Shown here piece by piece: positions 13,144 to 26,446 of a DNA stretch of 64,000 bases; within the stretch, counting starts at the first letter, position 1; each line of letters starts with the position of its first letter. Below the pieces are notes generated by a model that was not told the origin of the DNA, searched no databases, and saw only the letters and a list, made by a program, of their open reading frames with translations. The stretch spans positions 6,525,249 through 6,589,248 of the forward strand of contig OZ038423.1 of assembly GCA_964036155.1 (NCBI GenBank). Direction: 5' to 3'. This stretch comes from Diploscapter coronatus (Eukaryota > Nematoda > Chromadorea > Rhabditida > Rhabditidae). The translations under genes and the position numbers were made by a program.

Positions 13144-14981
13144 TCACTTTGCATCAGTATATTCGCAATCGTAAGGAAATTCTGTTTCATCGCAGATTTT
13201 ATCAAGTGATAAAAATAATATATGACTTACAAGAATCGCATGTGCATTTCCATCATTCGGCACGTTGAATCTCTGACATCCATCAGTTGGGGTGTAATTC
13301 ATCGGTTCACCATCTATCCAGTGCAAAGTTGCGTCTGAAACTCGAAAAAAATTATTGGGATCTCAAATAAGTGGGAATAAATATTTCGATACTTTGATAA
13401 TTAACCCATCCAATGATGTACATTTGATCTTCTGTTGAGCCTTTGAAGCAATACGATAAATTTGCAAATACTCCTGACGCAAAATCTAAAATTCAAATCA
13501 GAAGAAAAATCTAAGTCAAAATACCTTTAACAAAGCTGTCTTCATCCGCAGAAATGATCGAACTTGTTGTCATATTTCCTAGAACTCCGTTCCAATCAGT
13601 TGTAATCTATGTATAGTTACTATTATGATGTCTAAAAATTACTTACCAAAATTAGATTATAGCACGAGAAAGTTGGAGGATAAAATGCGAAATTCGGTGG
13701 GCAAGTATGGTATGCTGTTGTTGTGGCAGGTGGGCGTGGAGTTGACCTAAGTGATAGAAATATTGTAGCCGTCCGATAGATTGATCACTTTCATAATTAG
13801 TAGTAGAAATTGGAATACGACAAATTAGGCAATGCATTGAGAGGAGTAGTATAAATAACCAGGCTTCGACTAGTCGTATGCGAATTTATACCACTAATTT
13901 TGAAAGCTATCAATTTGCCAAACAACTACAATATTTTCGGAAAAAGAGCTAATGATTTTTTTTACATATTTGCTAGAATTCCGCTGCAAGAATATGGAAG
14001 AAAGTCGCCACAAGTGTTTGACACCCATTTACCGTCAGAAACTCGCATGGCAACACACGTGTTAGTTGTGTTGGGCTCGCCTAAATTATATAAGATTTGA
14101 ATAGTCAACCATGAAAATGGCAATTAGAACTCTTAGCAATATGCAAATGTCGCAGAATTAAGAATTGTTGCAAAATGATAGTGCACCCAAAACCTCTCAT
14201 TATCATAGACATCAACACATTAGTCCGTCATGTTACGACTTTAGGCTGTTGCAATATTTGCAATTTGTCGAATATTGCTTGATATTGTCGTTCTCTTGCA
14301 CATTCGCACTAATTGCAAAGCCTGCAGGGGGAGAAATAGGAGGGGTAATGACTAGCTCGCTAGATATCCTTTCGAATAGCCGAATTTATTTCAGGTAAGC
14401 GTAATGTAGTGATAAGGTAAGGTGACCGGTCAAGAAAAAGAGGGCAATCGTTAGATCGACTCTCCCAGGGTTTGAGATTTTGCAAAACAGTCAAGTTTTC
14501 TTCCAATGCTGGATGTTTGATTTGAGCGCGTTTGCGATTTGTGCATTCTCAAGAAGTTGACAATATCATGACATGAAAGTATTACGATATTGGTAGGGAA
14601 TACAAAGATAAAAATAACCTCTTCAACACTGATCGTCTAATGTTGTATTTTTTCAAAGCTAACTTCGCGGTAAATCCAAGTTATGCATAAATGTATTCTT
14701 TACCCGGTGCCCAATTGTAAAAATCGAAGCTGCTTCCATCCAGCCACTGCCATTGGTCGTGTGAGTAGTGCAATCCAATGTAGAATGAATCGAATGTCGG
14801 ATCGAGGGATATTGCTGCTTCGTCTAATTACAAATTAGATTGAAATATTCCTGAAAAAGATAAACTTTGGAGGAAACTATTCTCGAACATCGAGTGCATG
14901 GACGCCAGCCTATAGCCTATGGTCCCGCAATGCTGATCGCACATCACAAACACTGCTGGTTGATTTTCGATGAAGAAGCAC
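13144..14981 (-). CDS. C-type lectin with two CTLDs (5' end unresolved)
   Basis: Seven exons agree in phase: 14981-14878, 14823-14704, 14080-13966, 13746-13647, 13606-13525, 13485-13393 and 13334-13144. The first CTLD shows CFFIENQ, LASMHSMFEN, WQWLDGSSFDFYNWAPGEPN and WVSNTCGDF...YSC. A Pro/Thr linker (STPRPPATTTAYHT) leads to the second CTLD: CPPNFAFYPPTFSCYNL, ISADEDSFVKDFASG, LHWIDGEPMNYTP, then CDETEFPYDCEY before the stop. This is the architecture of many nematode clec genes, which are secreted and often gut or pathogen responsive; that role is family knowledge. The signal-peptide exon was not found. A candidate coding stretch near 15050-15090 (CSPGVDEVMFS) does not join in phase. The first exon may also extend upstream in frame. 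Confidence 0.8.
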
Positions 14982-16429
14982 CTAAACGAATATCTTGAAA
15001 ACTTGAGCATCAGTGGTGGATGAAATTAAAATTTTCGATGACTCGAACCCGAAAACATAACTTCATCCACTCCTGGTGAACATGAAGGTAATAAAGGCAC
15101 GCCTTTTTTAAAAATAAAATACGACGGCACGATCTCTAAAAATTACGTTAGGCATCACAAGAGTCGGTGAAATTTATTCTTTCCAATTATTAAAAATAGT
15201 CCCTAAGTTTTTTAGAAGTCATGCCTTCATTTTCACACAACCTATCATGGCAATTTCAAACAACAAAATTTACTTATTTCCTCCAAAAATTTGAGCAGAT
15301 CGACATGGTCGTTGCGTTATTTGTGATGAAATCGAATAAATGCAAATAGCAAATATAAATATACAAAAGCGCTCCATTAGTAGGAAAATAGGGGAATAAA
15401 AATCGTTGAGCCAAGAATGTGCGTTGTTTCAGGGCTTGAAAACAAGTGAATTTCTGCTTCTTCGTGTGTACAAATAACAGTTCGATATTCTTTTTTGAGC
15501 TTCCTTCATTGATAAGCAATTCGATTCGTGATCAGGCATATCGCTGTGTTCATAATTAAAACATCGACTTTCGCCCACATTTAGAAGGGGCAATTGATAA
15601 GCAAATCACAAGAATTGGTGGTGGGTAATTAGAAATCACGCACGCTTTGCGTCATGAAATATTTAAGGTAGAACTCGAAGAAAAATTGTCAGGGGATCAT
15701 AAAATAATTGAAAACATCATAAATGATGCATTTTTACTCGTCTGTTATCTGTATGCATAGATCGGAAAGGCAATAAAATCGAATGTGAAATATTTCTAGA
15801 AGAAAACGAACGATATTTTTAAGAAAAACGAATGAAAATAAGTGATAAAGAAAAACGAGAGGTGCGAAACTTTATAAATTTCGATATGCAAATTGATCAT
15901 TTCCATTGTCCTTCAGAATATTGAAGGTATTTTCATTTTTGATACTTTAACAGTTTGAACTAATTCTACAAATTTTTAAAATCATATAGCAAAGTTTATT
16001 TTTGCTTCATCAAAGTGTGCATGATCAGACTTTGAAGAAAATATTGTACACCCTCTGTCACAATTCAAACTAGGATTAGAGATGAGATCAAAAGTATACA
16101 TACATTATGCCACTACATATACATTCTTCCATAGCTGTGCTTGTATAAAATGTTGACAACTTCATTCTAGTTCATCTTCGTTAATTCTAATTCTATTTGA
16201 ACAAGAACAAAGCTGAGGTCATATAAAACAAAGAGGTTGTTAATCTTTGAGAGGCCGAAAATTGCAAAACAATACAATTTTCAAAATTCTTTTGCAAACA
16301 GAAAATTAAAAGATAATGAAAGAAATGTAGAAAAGGCATCGCTTTGAGTCAGTATAAACCTAGATAAACTAACGAATACCGTAATACAACTTGCCACGAA
16401 TGTGAAATTGCCAATCATCGAAGACGATT
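14982..16429. other. Upstream region of the lectin; 5' exon(s) probably here
   Basis: About 1.4 kb without a supportable gene. The missing start and signal peptide of the C-type lectin should lie here, but no exon could be fixed. No long repeats were noticed. Confidence 0.4.
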
Positions 16430-19400
16430 TTAGTATCGAGCTTTAAATGTTAAAGCTTTAAAAAATTGACAATAAATAATATACAAAAATTCTAGCATAG
16501 AAACATAAATTACACGAAATTAGATTTCGTGAGTGGATTAAATTTGTGATTGAAAAATGTTTGAAGAGATAATTTGGGCCAGACAATCGGCCCAAAAGAA
16601 TTTTTCTTTGATAAAATGTACCAGTTTGGAATCCCATTTGATCGTTAATTGCCCTAGCCTTCAGTATCTCTGCTGAGTTGGACTTTCCGCTGTCGAGGCG
16701 TCTTGAACCTGAAGCAAATATGATCAGATTTGTTCTTTCGAAAAGAAAATCGACGAACCTTCGAAGATCGCTGACTAATGTAGCTCTCGTTTGTAAATTC
16801 GCAAGGTTCACCTTGGATAAAGATGCAGAAAATGATGTTTGTTACGATCTGAAAATGATGAGATTTTCTAAATCAAGGTTTCTGAACTTAATTAGAAACA
16901 AAAAAATTACATATGAATAATCAAACACCTTCTATGAGAAAATTGGACCGCAAAGTCTTTCGACTCAAAAACAAATCAATACCTTCTGTGAAAGAGTGAA
17001 TTTTGCAAGATTGAGAAAATTTACTCATTAAACACTGTTTTGCTTATTTCTAGAAATAACTCCAAGTATTTTTTTGCAAAATGGCTATTAAATTGGCATT
17101 TCGTTTGAATATTCAGGAAATCAGTATTTTATTCAGTAGCATTAATTCTTACCATAACCCCAGCAGTGATTAGAAATACGATGTTCCACTCGGCTGCAGT
17201 GTTGTTTGGAACGACCACATTGACGATGAGGGGGACAATCAGCATAGTTACTGTTATTGTGACAGAGATCATTCCCGTCACGAAGTGCGAATACTGCCTC
17301 GAGAGCACTGGGCCAGCTGAAGAAATAACAACACGTTCGCATGACAAATTAGCATGAAACAGACAGACCTTTAAAGAATCCGCCCGTCGTGAGGCCCATT
17401 ATTCCTGCAGAAGCGCCCAAAGCCAGCCAGCTCAAGAACTGAAAACAAACGTTCTTTTTCTTCAAATAAAACTAGAATAGAAGAAGAGGTAAGACACTGG
17501 TCTGCTTATGTTTATAGTGCTATTCAAAAATGCACACTTCAGATCATGCAATTTTCTAGTGAAAAACCACGAATGATGATTGCGCAGGAACAGCAAATAA
17601 TTCAAAATTTTGTATAAACATTTTTTTCGGCAAAAATGTATGTAAAGTGTTATTTCAAAATTCATACTGTGTTCTTAGTATTGATGCAGACGAGAATAGT
17701 CAGGAAAGTGGCCCCGCCGAAGAATGCAATGCTGTTGAAGATTCGGAATTTCCATTGCTCGCTGACGCACTTGATGCGGTCAGAAACAGCTCCTTTAGTT
17801 GTGTTATTTTTATTTTTATTAAGAAAAATTTCAAACCCCCAGCGACTTTCATGCAGAATTGAGCGAATGGAGGCAAGGCTGCAGAGAGTCCCGTATTGTG
17901 GACAGAAAAACCAAGAACTGAAAGAAAAATCATAGTAAACAACTTTTGACGCTTCATTGTCAATGGTTGTTGACAGTCCCTTTAGCGTCGAGTGAGGAAG
18001 TTTTTGATAACAAACATCGGTAAACTTTGTCTAAATTCTACATTTCGTGAGTCCTTTCTCGGTATCGAGAAAATTTAGCGTAAATAGTTTAGCAATTTGA
18101 AGATTTCTACTTTCAAAAATCAAGGCTCCCCGTATTTACAAAAAGTGGAGAAATAAGAAAAAAAAAGCTGTCTGTGAATATAACCGCCTGTATCTCTCAT
18201 CTGTCTGTAAATACAAGAGACCAAAACCAGTCACTATTTTACCTTCTGACAAATAGACAGGAGTGAAGAGGAAGAGAAGGTTGACGATGGTGAAATTGCC
18301 GATGGCACCCACCCACACGGCCCACACTGCGGGAGTCTTCAGAATAGCTCCATACGGAATCTTCTGCAGCGATTTCTTGCTGAAAAATGAGAAATCATAT
18401 GAGTTCTAATGTGAGAAAAAGTGAGTCGATTCTTTCAATCAAATTCATAATGTGGATGAAAATGGAAATAACTCATCCAAAGTTAAGAATGGAAGACGAA
18501 AAATTCTCCCCTCTCTTCAATGTAATTGCATAGCTAAAATGCTCATAGAATGAAAGGAAACTTTAAATTCTGTTTGGTGATCGTGAAGAAAAGTATACTC
18601 GCAGGAAAAGGCTTCTAGACTTACTCGATATTGGTGAGTTTGCCACTAGATATTTTCTTCCATTCGATATCCCCTACGAAGGGATGTTTCTTCGGGTTAT
18701 TGCGGTAGAACAGGCCATAGATGATGAACAGGGCGAGGCACACAGCGCCATGGACATAGAAGATCGACGGCCAGCTGTAAGGAGGCAAGTTATTGGATAG
18801 TTTTGGAAAACGAAATTGAAAATGACTGCTTCTATTTGAATAAAAATATGCCATAAAGTAGAAGACTTTGCTATTCTGAATTTTTTGAAATAAAGGCTCG
18901 AGTAGAAAGAAAGAGGAAAACGAATCCTGGATTGAAATTTTTAATTCCTGGAAGTAGAGAAAAGGTAAACAATGTCTAGAAATTGCAAGTCTCAGCAACA
19001 AAGCATTTTAGCCAAAAATAATAAAGACTGACCGAAACGCAGTGCACAGAGCACCTGAGGCAGGCATCGTTATGGCCGGAGACAGCTGGACATAGGCGAC
19101 CAAGGCTGAGACGAACAGGCCACTCTGGAATAAATTTGATTTAGGATTTTAGACTCGAGTCGTGGAAAAGCTATTCGAGGAAATTTAAATAAGTCATACT
19201 GGCAAAATGTAACTAATTGGATGAAAGTTTTTAACCTGTGACATCCGTGAATAAGATTTTTAAAATTGCGAAAAAAATTCCATGCAAAAAAGATAGCTCA
19301 AAAACCAAATTGCTCTCAAAAGAACCTGTTTGAAATACGCCCAACTCGCACAGAACGCGCCGATCACTGGGAAATTAGCTGCGAAAGCTACGCCCTGCAA

Positions 19401-20689
19401 GGCACGAACGACGTAGAAATAGGTGTAGCCCATCTGAAGAAAGAGACGTTTCACAAGGAAATCCGAAATTAACTAACTCGAATTGACAGTGGAATGAGCA
19501 GAGTGGAGACAGCCGAGAGAAGTCCAAGGGCGCAGAAAACCGTTCGAATTCCCACCTAGATCTTTGAATGTAAAAATTTCATTTTTTATTTTATGATTCT
19601 TTTGCAATTTTTCGCGAAATTGATATCATAGTGCAAGTTCTCACTTTTTCAGCCCACTGTATCATCAAAAATTGCTGTGGAAAACATTGAAAATAGTCGC
19701 GTCCCACTTTGGTGATATTCGACTATTTTCAGTTCTTCGTTCGCAAAGGCTTACCCTATTTACGATGGCAACTGCGGGGAAATTGCAAATGAGCGCTGCG
19801 ATAGCCACCATCGATATCGCGAGGGAACGCTCACCTGAAAGTGGAGGATCAACGGAATAGAAGAGGGAGTGTGATGTGTGGAGTTTGACTTGAAATTTGG
19901 ATAATTTCCCATGTTCAGGAGTTTTCAAAAATTGCTGCTCCATACGTCCCTTTATAGTAGATGACCCAGACAAAGCTTCAAACAAAACCAATGCTGACAA
20001 TTATTCTCAACTTCTTGAGAAGGAGCTTATTCTTTAGTTTTTACTAGGTCATTATATTTCCACTCAATTGTCACTTCACTCGTTTGTGGCTTTCATTTTT
20101 CTTTTGTTCTTGCTGTTTTTTAGAAATGAGAAAAAAAACTGAAAAGTAAGACTGGCAAGTGACAAGAGTGTGGAATCAACAATGGGCCATTTTAGTTTGG
20201 CTGAAACCCGGCTTTGGTTTGAAAGGAGGTAAAGAGGCACGAGACTAACTGCTAGTGAAGCTGTAACTGTCTGCATTGCTGACCGCACTGCCACTGGTCG
20301 AATTGTCCTCTTCAGGGCCCATACAAATCACCGCGAAATTGAACGTAAGAATGTTCGACCTAAAATAGCTTTTTTTTCTAAAAAAAATTTCTTCGAAACA
20401 TCTGCCTCAAATGCAAGTACTAAACTTTTAAAAATTACAAGAAACCAAGTTCAAGGATTGAATTCTCTAGAAAAGTGATAACCTCTGGACAGGTTCGAAA
20501 TTTCGTCTCCGTTTCTCTCAATTTTACGCTATTGAGTCTTAAAAATGATGTTTTCGCTTACCAAATGCTTGTGAGACACAGCAGAACCAGAGAGACCATA
20601 ACAAATCGAGTCCTGGTTCCGAAAATGGCCTGGTAATTGGCTCGAGCCTTGGCTTCCGTAGGGAAGACCGAATCCACCACGCTCTGCAT
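16430..20689 (-). CDS. SLC17-like major facilitator anion transporter
   Basis: Sixteen exons close exactly into 495 residues: 20689-20562, 20359-20250, 19834-19755, 19674-19645, 19555-19478, 19433-19326, 19124-19033, 18774-18625, 18379-18243, 17917-17837, 17792-17668, 17438-17369, 17316-17153, 16848-16812, 16708-16622, 16440-16430. Landmarks are SNILTFNFAVICM, QFLMIQWAEKVGIRTVFCAL, VVRALQGVAFAANFPVIGAF, LSPAITMPASGALC, FYVHGAVCLALFIIYGLFYR, LSAALPPFAQF, SRQYSHFVTGM and VPNNTAAEWNIVF. These match the nematode branch of SLC17 (sodium-phosphate, sialin and vesicular glutamate type) carriers, 12-TM membrane proteins. The substrate cannot be told. The N-terminal extracellular loop is Ser/Asn-rich. 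The last exon is 11 nt and gives the ending ARY. A TTCCAG just upstream of the ATG is a possible spliced-leader acceptor. Confidence 0.9.
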
Positions 20690-21411
20690 CGTCTACGGCC
20701 TGGAATGAGCGAAAGGAATATTTTAAAAAGTCGAACGATTTTCCCAAAAAAATAGATTTGAAAAAATTGCGCAAAAGCGACATTTTTACATTCCTAAATC
20801 GCGCGCGCTAAGTACGCACATCCATTCATTTTCGCATTTGTTTTCCATTTCTAAATGCTTTATTTGAACGAGATGCCTAATTTCGGGAAGATACTTGTGG
20901 CGCGAGAGCAGTACAATGGAATGCGAGACAAAAGGAGTGGAAACGATCCGCCACAAAGAGACTGGCGACAGGCGAATCGGGATGATAATTGAAAGTAAGG
21001 TTGCACTTGGAAAATTTTTAAAAAAAAAATGAGGGTATTGCTCATTTTAACGAATGAAAATATTTGAGTGCGTATCCAATTTGAGATTTTCAAAGACTGA
21101 TATACGCAGAAAATATGACAATTTATAAATCAGAAGATGATGCGAGGACGTGAGCTTTGATCGAAAATATGTTAGATAGAAGGACAGGAGGAATAACTCT
21201 GGACAAGATTGGTAGCGTTCTAGCGTCATTTAGTAATTACCAAAAATAGAAAAATGGAAATCACGCCAAAATTAAATATTTAGAACGGAACGAACACTTG
21301 CGCAATTCTTAGATGAAAAGAATATTTTGAGCGCGAAATGTCACGAAAATTGTTCAAACAATTTTATCACATTTGTGAAATGAATTCACGAGATGCGTAT
21401 GAAATACTTAT

Positions 21412-21515
21412 TTATAACGGCTCCTAGAAAAAGGCACCACTTTTTTCTTTTCTTCTCTTGCTTTCTCATACTATTTCTTAGAAAGGGTGGTGCCTTTTTC
21501 TATGAGCCATTTATA
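21412..21515. repeat. Hairpin element, about 29-bp arms
   Basis: Left arm 21412-21440 and right arm 21486-21515 are near-perfect reverse complements containing AGAAAAAGGCACCAC, separated by a pyrimidine-rich spacer. It looks like a small MITE in intergenic DNA. Confidence 0.7.
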
Positions 21516-21958
21516 ACCAACACAGTAAGATTACGTTGAAAATTAAGAATACCGGGGAAACCCTTCAATTACAGTACGATCTTCTGATAAAATATCTGCC
21601 AACCTCTAGACGAGCCAAACTGTTTTAAAATGATAGATGGGTAGCTAGCTTCTTTATGTGCTCCTGATAATGTTTGATTAGACAACGGTAGCTGATAGTT
21701 TGGTGATAGACAAGGAGCACGAGGAAAAGTCTAGCAACGAGGTCGGAGAAACGGAAGATACCTTGAAAATGGGAGGGGCAATAGAGAGGAGACAGGAGAA
21801 GGGGGTGGCCGTGTCTCTGACCATAAATGCGGCAATTTTCGGTCGGGTGAAAGGAGGAGTTTATGGCTGAGTTGGCACCGAAAGTGGTCGTTCGACTGTC
21901 ATAAACAATGGATTTGTTGGATTTATGAGTGGGAAGTATTTTTGAGATCAGTGCGAAA

Positions 21959-22047
21959 CAGACCTAGGGAGCACTTTCGCCAGACGAAGAAAATATGCGG
22001 GCGGGTAGGTCGTAAGGGATCACTGACGATCGTCTTCCCTAGGTCTG
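21959..22047. mobile_element. 89-bp MITE, hAT-like ends
   Basis: Terminal inverted repeats CAGACCTAGGGA/TCCCTAGGTCTG bound an 89-bp element. The flanks read GTGCGAAA (left) and ATGCGAAA (right), a probable 8-bp target duplication with one change. An 8-bp duplication and ends starting CA are typical of hAT elements. A diverged, longer relative lies at 35251-35444 in reverse orientation. Confidence 0.7.
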
Positions 22048-23248
22048 ATGCGAAACTATTTTCGAGAAATGAGTTGAAGATTATTGTAGCCGGGTAAATT
22101 CGGTACATTTGATCGATGGGCAATGAATTGCCCCTTTCGTTCGTTTCTTTGACTAACAGTCGCGCTCATGCATCGTTTTGAATGATTTATAGCGATCTTT
22201 ATTTTTGGTATTTTCAGACCTTGCAGTCGCGGCTAAATTGTTGTTGAACGTGTGACGTACTCTTCAATAGAATTCACCTGCCCAGAATGATTCGGTGATT
22301 TTTGGATGTTTTCGGTCGAATCGATATGTGCGTAGGAAATTTGAGCGGATGAAAAATCGAATAGACATCCATATACAACATACTCTACACACAGATTGGC
22401 AACAAAGGTAAAACCCTAGTGTGTAATTATTTTTATAATACACTTTGCTCTACATTTGTTCGTGTCCAATATTTTTGCCAAACTGCTAAATTGGGAATAA
22501 AATCGGAAATAAACGGCTATTCGGAAATTTTAAATTACGTCTTAAATTTGACAAAAGGCAGTTATATAAGCTTTCTTGCGTAATTTCCAAATGTTTGCCC
22601 TTCTACCTATTATCATCTACTTTCGCGAAGGCTATCCAATTCTATTCTAACTGGGGAAACCCTATCAATGATCAAGATTTCGAATTCGAAAGCTCAAAAA
22701 ACTTATCTTCTGAAATTTTTTAAACAAGTATCGGATTTTTAACACCCTCAACCATAATATTCCACTAAAATTAGTAGTCTTAACAAAATAATGCAGACTC
22801 GTTGAAGACAGAAGAACGAATATTTAGATACTAATTTATTATATAATTTTTCCTCAACTAAGACCCCATAGGATGTGACTAAGTTCAGCGATCTATTGGA
22901 ACGATCAATGAAAAGGTGTCAGATTTAGCACCCACAATAGACGCATTGAATATGCGAATGCGTTCAACAGTTCAAAAGTTCATAGAATTGCCCTTTAAAA
23001 TGCGACTCCGAATAAAACTGAATTTCATTGAACTTTTTAAATTTGAAATTCTGATTCAGAATTTTCGAAATTTAAATAGGAACTTTTTTCTAGTTTGATC
23101 TAGGCAGAACTTAGGCCAAGTATTCTATACAGGGATTCAAGAACCTCGATTTCGACTTCGAGAGTTTTGAAAGTTTAATTTTCGACTTTGACTTGGGTTT
23201 CGAAAATTTTCAAACCGAAACTTCGTGCACCCTTGATTTCATACAGAC

Positions 23249-23645
23249 CTCCTTGTTGTTGGATCAAAACGTTCAGCTAACAAGAGAAGTGCACAAATAG
23301 GAAATCGAAAATCTTGACGAAACTTTCTTAATAGGGGTTTTTCGACAACGGAGATGACGAAGTCAAAGAGTGTTAAATAGAAATCTGGAAGCAGGAAATT
23401 TTAAGCTGTTTTTTCACTTGTATGTTTAAGAAATGAGCAAAATCTCTTTCAAAAATGTAAGTTATTTTGTGAATCTGTGAATACAAGTGAAGAATTGACG
23501 ATTTTCAGTTTTCAGTTTCTTTTAGCATTTTTGATTTCGCCATTATCATTCCCGTCTTTGAAAACCCCTATTTGGAAAGTTTCGTCAAGATTTATGATTT
23601 CCGACTTGTCCACTTCTCTTGTAAGATATTGTTGCGACCTCCTTA
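23249..23645. repeat. Imperfect foldback of about 400 bp
   Basis: Left arm (about 23249-23342) and right arm (about 23561-23645) are imperfect reverse complements sharing segments such as CAAGAGAAGTG, CTTGACGAAACTTTC and AATAGGGGTTTT. It is likely an aged non-autonomous element. The ends are fuzzy. Confidence 0.6.
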
Positions 23646-23870
23646 TTAATGTCAAATTTCTATAGAAAAAATTGTTCTGCAGGTCTCTTATGATTCGTCA
23701 TTCTGTATGAAAACGTCACTAGATCTCCGGTGTGTAATTCAATTATGTCGTTGATTTCATTCGACAGTTCGGTATTATTTTCTCTTCAAAGGATTACCAG
23801 AGAATAGAACATTTGGTTTTGATCTGATTGAGGTTAAAATACTATTTTCTTGACATGTGCGCAAATAAAG

Positions 23871-23986
23871 ACTGTAGGTACTTTGTTACCAAATGCTATT
23901 TCTCCCTCTTTTTCATCTTTTCCTACATTATCTCGCCTTTGGTAAGAAGTACTCACTATTTTATTTGGTAACAAAGTATCTACAGC
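23871..23986. mobile_element. 116-bp MITE with flanking direct repeat
   Basis: Ends CTGTAGGTACTTTGTTACC and GGTAACAAAGTATCTACAG are inverted repeats with one mismatch. The 11-mer CGCAAATAAAG occurs directly on both sides (23860-23870 and 23987-23997), so it is a candidate target-site duplication. The interior is pyrimidine-rich. Confidence 0.7.
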
Positions 23987-26446
23987 CGCAAATAAAGGAG
24001 CACAAAGTTTTACGAGCCAAGACTCGTCGAAAGGATGGCTTGTGATTGAATGAAGGATTAAAATAGAAACGAATACATTGGGATGAACTCGATGCGTAAC
24101 AGGTTCATAGACAAAAGGGAAAAAGTGCCTCCTATCTGCCGACCTAGGATAAGCCGATTACCCTGAGCAGCGTGAGCATGAAGATGGGCCGCCACTCCTC
24201 CACTCCTCTCGACCATCAGACAGTTAACCTAATTCCCCAACCCATTTCCTTTCCTTTTCCATTACCCCCATTTCAATAATATTCAAACATCCAACTATTT
24301 ACCCATCAGCTAATACTCATCCGACATGCCACTGATACAGTCTTTGCTAAGGAACTTTCAACTTTCCTCTGCTAATTCCGTCTGATATTTCAACGATCAA
24401 ATGACAAAATAATGAAGAAATCAAACTATGAGAAATTTTTAAGATGGGACTGGATCCAAATTCAACTTACAACCCTTGCAAATTGAACTTGAGTCCAAGC
24501 CCTGAAAATTTAGAAAAGCTTCTATAAAATTTTGAATCATTGTCATTCACAGACGATTGATATGTCTTATTCACGTAGATTTTGACAATCCCAATTCGAA
24601 TGCGGTTTTATCGAAATGATATCACATTTCAGCTATTCAGCGAATTCGAACACAATAACTCGATCGATACGTCATATGATTAGAGAGATCAAGTCTCCCC
24701 CTTTCGAGGGAGATAAAGAACGCATGAACTTTTCCGACGCTTCAATTATCCCGTTAATTAATCGATAATTTTATTAAACCAAGACACCGACTAGGGTAAT
24801 AAAATACGCTCGAAATGATGGAGTCCTCGGTTTTTCGAAGAAAGATCTTCTGAAAGCGAACAACGTCGGAACTCGACGATACAGGGCCGATCCAAAAACG
24901 CTCCAAACGGATTCGGATTCCCCATATGCTCTGCGTTCACTATATCTTCGTTTATGTTGCCGTACTTATCTGATTGGTTTTAGTTTTTTTTTGTTGAAAA
25001 TGCAAGAAAAACATTTAGAATTTGAACTTTGTGGATGAAGTTCGAAAATATGACTTCATCTCGTCGCTTCTTTCATGCAGCACTCCCTGGATACTTTTCC
25101 TATTGAATCGATCTGTTCCTGTTGGAATTTTGAAGGAGAAATGATCAAATGATTTGTGAAAATAAAGACGAGCATGCTAAATTTTACGAAAAGATCAACG
25201 CATTTCAATGCTTGTTTCTATCATAACATTGGAATAGATTTTTTAAATTAAATATATGGCAAATTTATTGAAATCATTGCATGATTCAGGAATCATTGAA
25301 AATGACATGAATTTATCGTAAGAAGAAATGTAAATCACCGTTATTGTATTGTTCATATCACAAACATTATAGATCCAAAATATTTAAGAGTAGATAATTT
25401 ATGATAGATAAAAATGCATTGCCTATAATTTTTAATTCGTTTATAAAATGTCTGAAATTTAAAATTTTAACATTTTTATAAATTGCGAATAATTCATAGA
25501 GCTAGGAAGCAAATGGGTTTCAATTACTTACAAACTGGCTAGAAACACGATTACGTGATGAATTTACAGGTCCCTGTTTCCCACTCATATGGTGAAGCGA
25601 CGAAGTGGATATGATGATGTCGTGAGGAGGTGATAGTCACTTCTCATAATCACCCAAACCCAAAACTATTTGAACATTTTGCTTGAAAGGTGTAAAAAAA
25701 GATTGTAACAAAACTTTCAGTTTGGCCGATAGAAAAAGAAAAGTTCATTTCATCACAATTTATTGATGTGGTTTTATGAGCTTTCCGGGCGTCGTTAAAT
25801 GAATCACAAAGGATGATTTTCATTCGCATAAAATGAGTCATAGTAATTTCAAGGTGTCGGAGTAAAATTGATGACTTTTGACAATTTTAATGTTACGTGG
25901 AAAAAGTTCGAAAATCTATGTGGTTGGTTGGTAATAATCTACCCATTCATTATTTGGTTTCTATTTAACATAATTTATTTCGAATTACGAGTTTTTAGAC
26001 TATAAATAAATTTTGCGTGTAACGATTTTTTATGGTACAATATTTGTCATATTATGACCCATATTTGACAAGCGTAATTTTATAACCGAAGATGTGTTTG
26101 ATTTGGAAATATGAATAAGAAAATTGCGTGGTGACTCAAACGACGCAAAGTGGTAAGGCGATAAGAAATTTGGTATTTTATGCGGCATTTAGGATGAGAT
26201 GACACAAAATTTAGATTCCCTCTCCTGAAACGAGCATTATTATTTCGCAGATTTTTGTTGAAATTTTGTATTTTTCAATCATTTTCATCTTTTATTCAAG
26301 CATTCAAAGAGAGGAGGGTTGGAACGTTCCAGTAGGAAAATAGTGAAATTATTGGTTTGGAACGTTTCTAGCCACTCCTTCGTTTCATGAGGTTCGTGAG
26401 AATCGACGAATTTCAGGGCCACATTCTGAACCCGAATCCAGCAAAC

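Larger units (their letters stand above)
20690..26446. other. 5.7 kb gene-poor region with small inverted-repeat elements
   Basis: Divergent upstream regions of the SLC17-like gene (-) and the first tandem paralogue (+). No spliced coding signal was found on either strand. It contains at least four separate palindromic elements, listed individually. A TTTCAG at about 26411-26416, just ahead of the next gene's start, may be a spliced-leader acceptor. Confidence 0.5.

Noticed and set aside
16458..16811. 117-codon frame read as a separate small gene
   Set aside because: Its coding-like parts are the last exons of the SLC17-like gene in other frames; splicing them there closes that protein exactly.
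22380..22700. Scattered start-stop frames in the gene-poor region
   Set aside because: None longer than expected by chance and none joins by plausible splice sites.
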